Below are positions 3,628 to 6,786 of a stretch of 6,786 bases of DNA, piece after piece (positions within the stretch are counted from its first letter, which is position 1; every line of letters starts with the position of its first letter). A program made the position numbers and the translations under genes. The notes beneath the pieces were generated by a model. The model was not told the origin of the DNA. It made no database searches and worked only from the letters and a program-made list of their open reading frames with translations. This DNA comes from Pelagilacustribacter hypolimneticus (GTDB lineage Bacteria > Pseudomonadota > Alphaproteobacteria > Pelagibacterales > Pelagibacteraceae). Location of the stretch: positions 1 through 6,786 of the forward strand of contig CBDDXH010000055.1 in NCBI GenBank assembly GCA_965235125.1. The letters are read 5' to 3'.

Positions 3628-5886
3628 ATGATTCAAGTTGCAACTATTGGCTACCCCAGAATAGGACCAAAAAGAGAATTAAAAATAGCCTTAGAAAAAT
3701 TTTGGAAAGGTGAAATTGCAGAGCCCGAACTTCAGAATACTGCAAAAGATTTAAGAAAAAAAAATTGGCAAACTCAAAAAGATAATGGTGTAGATCTTAT
3801 TTCTTCAAACGACTTTTCTTTTTATGATCACGTTTTAGATACTATTTGTTTATTAGGTGCAGTTCCTGAAAGATATAAATGGGATGGTAAAGCAGTAAGC
3901 CTTAAAACTTATTTTGCTATGGCAAGAGGCTCTCAGACTTCAGAATTAGACGTTCCGGCACTAGAAATGACTAAATGGTTTGATACGAACTATCATTACT
4001 TAGTTCCAGAACTTACAAAAGATCAAAATTTTAAATTAAGTACTACCAAGCCTTTTGCAGAATTTGAGGAAGCAAAAAAATCTAACTTTAATACAAAGCC
4101 TATTATCCTAGGACCTTTATCTTTCTTATTGTTAGCTAAGGGCATAGATGGATTTAAGACGATTAATTTATTAAGTAAAATTTTACCCGTATATAAAGAA
4201 ATCATTAAAAAATTATCAGATCTTGGTGCTGAATGGATTCAAATTGATGAGCCTATTTTGGTTAAAGACTTAGACTCACATGTTGTATCGCAAATTAAAA
4301 ATACTTTTAATGAACTTAAGAAAGCTTCAGGTTCTGCTAAAATTTTAGTTGCAACTTATTTTGAAGATCTGAATGAAGAAATTAAAGATGAAATTTTTGC
4401 AAGTGATATTGATGCGGTTCATTTAGATTTAGTAAGAGGCACTAAAAATAAGAACTATGTCAAAAATTCAAAAAAAAAACTTTCATTAGGTTTAATCGAT
4501 GGAAGAAATATATGGAAGACCAATTTGCAAGAAAAAATTGACTTTATTAAGAGCAATGCATCTGGTGACATTATCATTGCTTCGTCATGTCCTCTACTTC
4601 ATTCGCCCTATGACTTAGATTTAGAACAAAAAGTTCCTACAGAAATTAAAAAATGGTTATCTTTCTCTAAACAAAAATTGCAAGAATTAAATGTAATTAA
4701 AAATTTTATTGATCAAGGAACTCATCAAGAAGAATTAAAAAAGAATGCAATGGATGTTCAAGATAGAAAAACATCTAAATTAATTCATGATGATGCTGTT
4801 AAAAATAGAATTAAAACTATAAATAAATCTATTACTGAAAGAAAATCTACATATACAACTAGAGCTAAAGTACAAAAAGATATTTTTGATTTACCTAAAT
4901 ATCCAACAACTACTATTGGATCTTTTCCTCAAACATCGGACGTTAGGCAGGCACGAGCTAAGTTTAAACGTGGTGAACTTGACGAGAAAAGTTATGATAA
5001 TTTTTTAGAAGAAAAAACAATTGATGCAATTAGAAAACAAGAAAAAATAGGCATTGATGTCATCGTTCACGGTGAGTTTGAACGAAATGATATGGTGGAA
5101 TATTTTGGTGAACAGTTAAAAGGATTTACCTTTACTTCAAGTGGCTTTGTTCAAAGTTATGGTTCTCGTTGCGTAAAACCACCAATTATTTATGGAAATG
5201 TCTCTAGACCAAACTCAATGACTGTTCGTTGGTCAAAATTTGCCCAAGATCAAACTAAACAAATTGTAAAAGGAATGTTAACAGGTCCTATAACCATCCT
5301 ACAATGGTCTTTTGTTAGAGATGATCAACCTAGAAAAAATACCGCTCAGGAAATTGCCTTTGCTATTCGTGATGAAGTTCAAGATCTAGAAAAAAATGGA
5401 ATTAGAATGATCCAAATTGATGAGCCTGCTCTAAGAGAAGGATTGCCTTTAAAGATAAAAGATTGGAAAGAGTATCTGAGCTGGTCAGTTGATTGCTTTA
5501 AAATCTCCTCAGCGGTTGTTAAAGATGAAACGCAAATTCACACTCATATGTGTTACGCAGAGTTTGAAGATATCATCGGCTCAATTGCGGCTTTAGATGC
5601 CGATGTTATTTCCATTGAAACATCAAGATCAAGAATGGAGCTTCTAACTACATTTGAAAAATTCAAGTATCCTAATGAAGTTGGACCTGGAGTTTACGAT
5701 ATTCACTCACCTCGTGTTCCTTCGAAAGATGAGATAAAACAATTAATTCAAAAAGCATCTAAACTTATTGATCCTACACGAATTTGGGTTAACCCAGATT
5801 GTGGACTTAAAACTAGAGGCTGGCCAGAAACAATTGATGCCTTAACTAAGATGGTTGCTGCAGCTAAAGAATTGAGACTGAATTAA
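3628..5886 (+). CDS. metE: Cobalamin-independent methionine synthase (MetE)
   Basis: This 752-residue enzyme transfers the methyl of 5-methyltetrahydrofolate polyglutamate to homocysteine, forming methionine without vitamin B12. Length matches E. coli MetE (753). The N-terminal barrel opens with IGYPRIGPKREL, and the catalytic C-terminal barrel starts near TTTIGSFPQT (427-436). Zinc ligands are all present: His640, Cys642 (HTHMC), Glu664 (SIETSRS) and Cys725 (NPDCGLK), each one lower than the E. coli number. Ser432, Glu483 (HGEFER) and Asp598 (QIDEPA) fit the homocysteine site, and His693 (DIHSP) the conserved catalytic His. ATG 3628 is chosen because AAGGA (3615-3619) sits eight bases upstream and the protein then starts as other MetE do; an in-frame ATG at 3568 would run inside the queF-like gene. 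Runs of nine A (3756-3764) and ten A (4470-4479) are in frame. The rhodanese gene follows with no gap. Confidence 0.96.
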   Translation: MIQVATIGYPRIGPKRELKIALEKFWKGEIAEPELQNTAKDLRKKNWQTQKDNGVDLISSNDFSFYDHVLDTICLLGAVPERYKWDGKAVSLKTYFAMARGSQTSELDVPALEMTKWFDTNYHYLVPELTKDQNFKLSTTKPFAEFEEAKKSNFNTKPIILGPLSFLLLAKGIDGFKTINLLSKILPVYKEIIKKLSDLGAEWIQIDEPILVKDLDSHVVSQIKNTFNELKKASGSAKILVATYFEDLNEEIKDEIFASDIDAVHLDLVRGTKNKNYVKNSKKKLSLGLIDGRNIWKTNLQEKIDFIKSNASGDIIIASSCPLLHSPYDLDLEQKVPTEIKKWLSFSKQKLQELNVIKNFIDQGTHQEELKKNAMDVQDRKTSKLIHDDAVKNRIKTINKSITERKSTYTTRAKVQKDIFDLPKYPTTTIGSFPQTSDVRQARAKFKRGELDEKSYDNFLEEKTIDAIRKQEKIGIDVIVHGEFERNDMVEYFGEQLKGFTFTSSGFVQSYGSRCVKPPIIYGNVSRPNSMTVRWSKFAQDQTKQIVKGMLTGPITILQWSFVRDDQPRKNTAQEIAFAIRDEVQDLEKNGIRMIQIDEPALREGLPLKIKDWKEYLSWSVDCFKISSAVVKDETQIHTHMCYAEFEDIIGSIAALDADVISIETSRSRMELLTTFEKFKYPNEVGPGVYDIHSPRVPSKDEIKQLIQKASKLIDPTRIWVNPDCGLKTRGWPETIDALTKMVAAAKELRLN

Positions 5887-6270
5887 ATGTCTGAAATAAA
5901 ACAACTATCTTCAAAAGAATTAAAAAATTTCTTATCAAAAAATAAAAATGTTGAACTTCTAGATGTTAGAACTCAAGATGAATGGGATAATATTGGAAGA
6001 CCTGATGGAGAAAAATTAGGTTTAAAAACTCATTTTGTAACTATTGTAAGATCTCCAGATCCAAGTGCAAATAAAGGGTTTGTTGAAGAAGTAAAAAGAA
6101 AAATTGATCCTAAAAAACAACTTTTAATTATATGTAAAGCTGGCGGCCGATCCATGATGGCTGCTCAACTGCTCTCCCAAGAACAAATAAAATGTATCAA
6201 TATTAGTGACGGGTTCGAAGGAAATGGTGAAAATCCAGGTTGGAAGCAAGAAGATTTACCTTCTAAATAA
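5887..6270 (+). CDS. Single-domain rhodanese-like sulfurtransferase
   Basis: This 127-residue protein is one rhodanese domain. ELLDVRTQDEWDNIGRPDG (23-41) is the entry motif around the family's Asp-Val-Arg. LLIICKAGGRSMMAAQLL (79-96) carries the active-site loop with Cys83 as the persulfide-bearing residue and Arg88 closing the loop. NISDGFEGNGENPGW near the C-terminus is the usual end of the domain. The active cysteine is present, so it may carry sulfane sulfur to an acceptor. There is no signal peptide, so it should act in the cytoplasm. Its ATG directly follows the metE stop (TAA 5884-5886, ATG 5887) and no Shine-Dalgarno is evident, which suggests translational coupling to metE. Context suggests a part in sulfur handling for methionine or cysteine, but donor and acceptor cannot be read from sequence. 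It ends three bases from the convergent lipoprotein gene, with no terminator between. Confidence 0.88.
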   Translation: MSEIKQLSSKELKNFLSKNKNVELLDVRTQDEWDNIGRPDGEKLGLKTHFVTIVRSPDPSANKGFVEEVKRKIDPKKQLLIICKAGGRSMMAAQLLSQEQIKCINISDGFEGNGENPGWKQEDLPSK

Positions 6271-6273
6271 TTC

Positions 6274-6672
6274 TTAGTCTAAATACTTTATTTTTGATTC
6301 TTCTTCTATTTTAAGTTTTACAGCTAAGGCAAATACTCTTAAGGACTCTGTTTTTGCTTTAATTTCTTTTTCTTTTTCTGATTTTAGATCTGCTGCTGCA
6401 GTTAACTGATTAGTAATCGCATTACAAGAAACAGGGTTTTCTTTTTTTAAAGTATCACAAATTGTTTCATCCGTTTTTTTAGAAATATTCAAAGCATGTT
6501 CAAAAGGACTTTTGCCAGTTTGCTTTTTTATTCCATAGCTTATGCCAGATTGTATTGAGGACTGGACAAATTTTCCGTTAGCTGCACCTGCAGCTGGGCC
6601 AAGTAAAGCCATTGTCTCAGCACAGCCGGCTAATAAAAATATTGATGCAAATAAAACAAAAATTTTTCTCAT
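6274..6672 (-). CDS. Small predicted lipoprotein of unknown function
   Basis: This 132-residue protein starts MRK, has a hydrophobic stretch (residues 4-15) and a lipobox LAGC with Cys17 as the lipidated residue. Signal peptidase II should cut before Cys17, and Ala18 after it does not signal inner-membrane retention, so an outer-membrane anchor is likely. After the anchor comes a Gly/Ala-rich stretch (GPAAGAANG, 25-33), then a segment with TGKSPFEHAL (52-61) that recalls small SAR11 lipoproteins I have seen, from memory only. Cys72 and Cys83 could form a disulfide in the periplasm. Residues 85-132 are rich in Lys and Glu, probably helical and possibly coiled-coil. No enzymatic motif is visible. 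It is convergent with the rhodanese gene and unlikely to share its regulation. The 102 bases beyond its ribosome binding site (6685-6786) should hold its promoter, but I see no convincing box and no other gene there. Confidence 0.8.
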   Translation of the reverse strand: MRKIFVLFASIFLLAGCAETMALLGPAAGAANGKFVQSSIQSGISYGIKKQTGKSPFEHALNISKKTDETICDTLKKENPVSCNAITNQLTAAADLKSEKEKEIKAKTESLRVFALAVKLKIEEESKIKYLD

Positions 6673-6674
6673 AT

Positions 6675-6684
6675 CCCCCTCCCT
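6675..6684 (-). promoter_or_regulatory. Strong ribosome binding site of the lipoprotein gene
   Basis: Read on the minus strand, AGGGAGGGGG precedes the ATG; its GGAGG core (6682-6678) ends five bases before the start codon. It is the strongest Shine-Dalgarno in the window and fixes the start at 6672. Most other genes here have weak or no such site, so high translation of this lipoprotein is plausible. Confidence 0.75.
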
Positions 6685-6786
6685 AACAACTTTAGTTTAA
6701 CTAACTAAATAATTACTTGCAAATAAACAAATCAACTAGAGATTGAATATATCAAAAAATGGAATAATTAGAAATTATTAAGAAAT

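Noticed and set aside
3420..3643. Two minus-strand frames of 64 and 65 codons opposite the queF-like gene
   Set aside because: They are antisense shadows of a gene with clear family motifs and have no recognisable protein features.
4023..4205. 60-codon minus-strand frame opposite metE
   Set aside because: Antisense shadow of the metE N-terminal domain, with no supporting signal.
1..6786. CRISPR array, tRNA, rRNA, insertion sequence or phage element
   Set aside because: No regular repeats, cloverleaf, transposase or integrase motif, or terminal inverted repeats were found on either strand.

Overview
The window is AT-rich, densely packed bacterial DNA. Gene gaps are short and Shine-Dalgarno sequences are few. 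A SAM-II riboswitch and a probable SAM-V riboswitch stand in tandem ahead of metY. That tandem arrangement, the low GC content and the small sulfur-related gene set point to a marine alphaproteobacterium of the SAR11 / Pelagibacterales type. This assignment is inferred from content and not proven. I see no mobile element, CRISPR array, tRNA or rRNA.

Layout. Bases 1-110 (minus strand) hold the first 36 codons of a serine O-acetyltransferase gene (cysE) that runs off the left edge. Divergent from it lie a VOC/glyoxalase-fold protein (172-576) and a RimK-like ATP-grasp ligase (601-1527). Next comes a 343-base region without a large gene (1528-1870), which is the regulatory centre of the window. 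It holds a near-consensus sigma-70 promoter (1557-1585), a SAM-II aptamer (1591-1642), an intrinsic terminator with a matching antiterminator pairing (1656-1684), and a SAM-V-like pseudoknot ending in a Shine-Dalgarno (1703-1758). It also holds a 35-codon GTG-start leader ORF (1764-1871) whose stop overlaps the metY start as TAATG. metY follows (1871-3163), then a strong hairpin (3179-3204), a QueF/T-fold protein without any cysteine (3222-3623), metE (3628-5886), and a rhodanese gene that starts on the base after the metE stop (5887-6270). A convergent small lipoprotein gene (6274-6672, minus) closes the window.

How the genes fit together. The theme is sulfur amino acids. CysE would make O-acetylserine. 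MetY would join a sulfur nucleophile (sulfide or methanethiol) to O-acetylhomoserine. MetE would methylate homocysteine without cobalamin. The rhodanese could carry sulfane sulfur. The SAM riboswitches would shut metY down when SAM, the end product, is plentiful: first by terminating transcription, then by hiding a ribosome binding site. The two least explained parts are the coupled leader ORF between SAM-V and metY, and the QueF-like protein that keeps the family fold signatures but has lost the catalytic cysteine.
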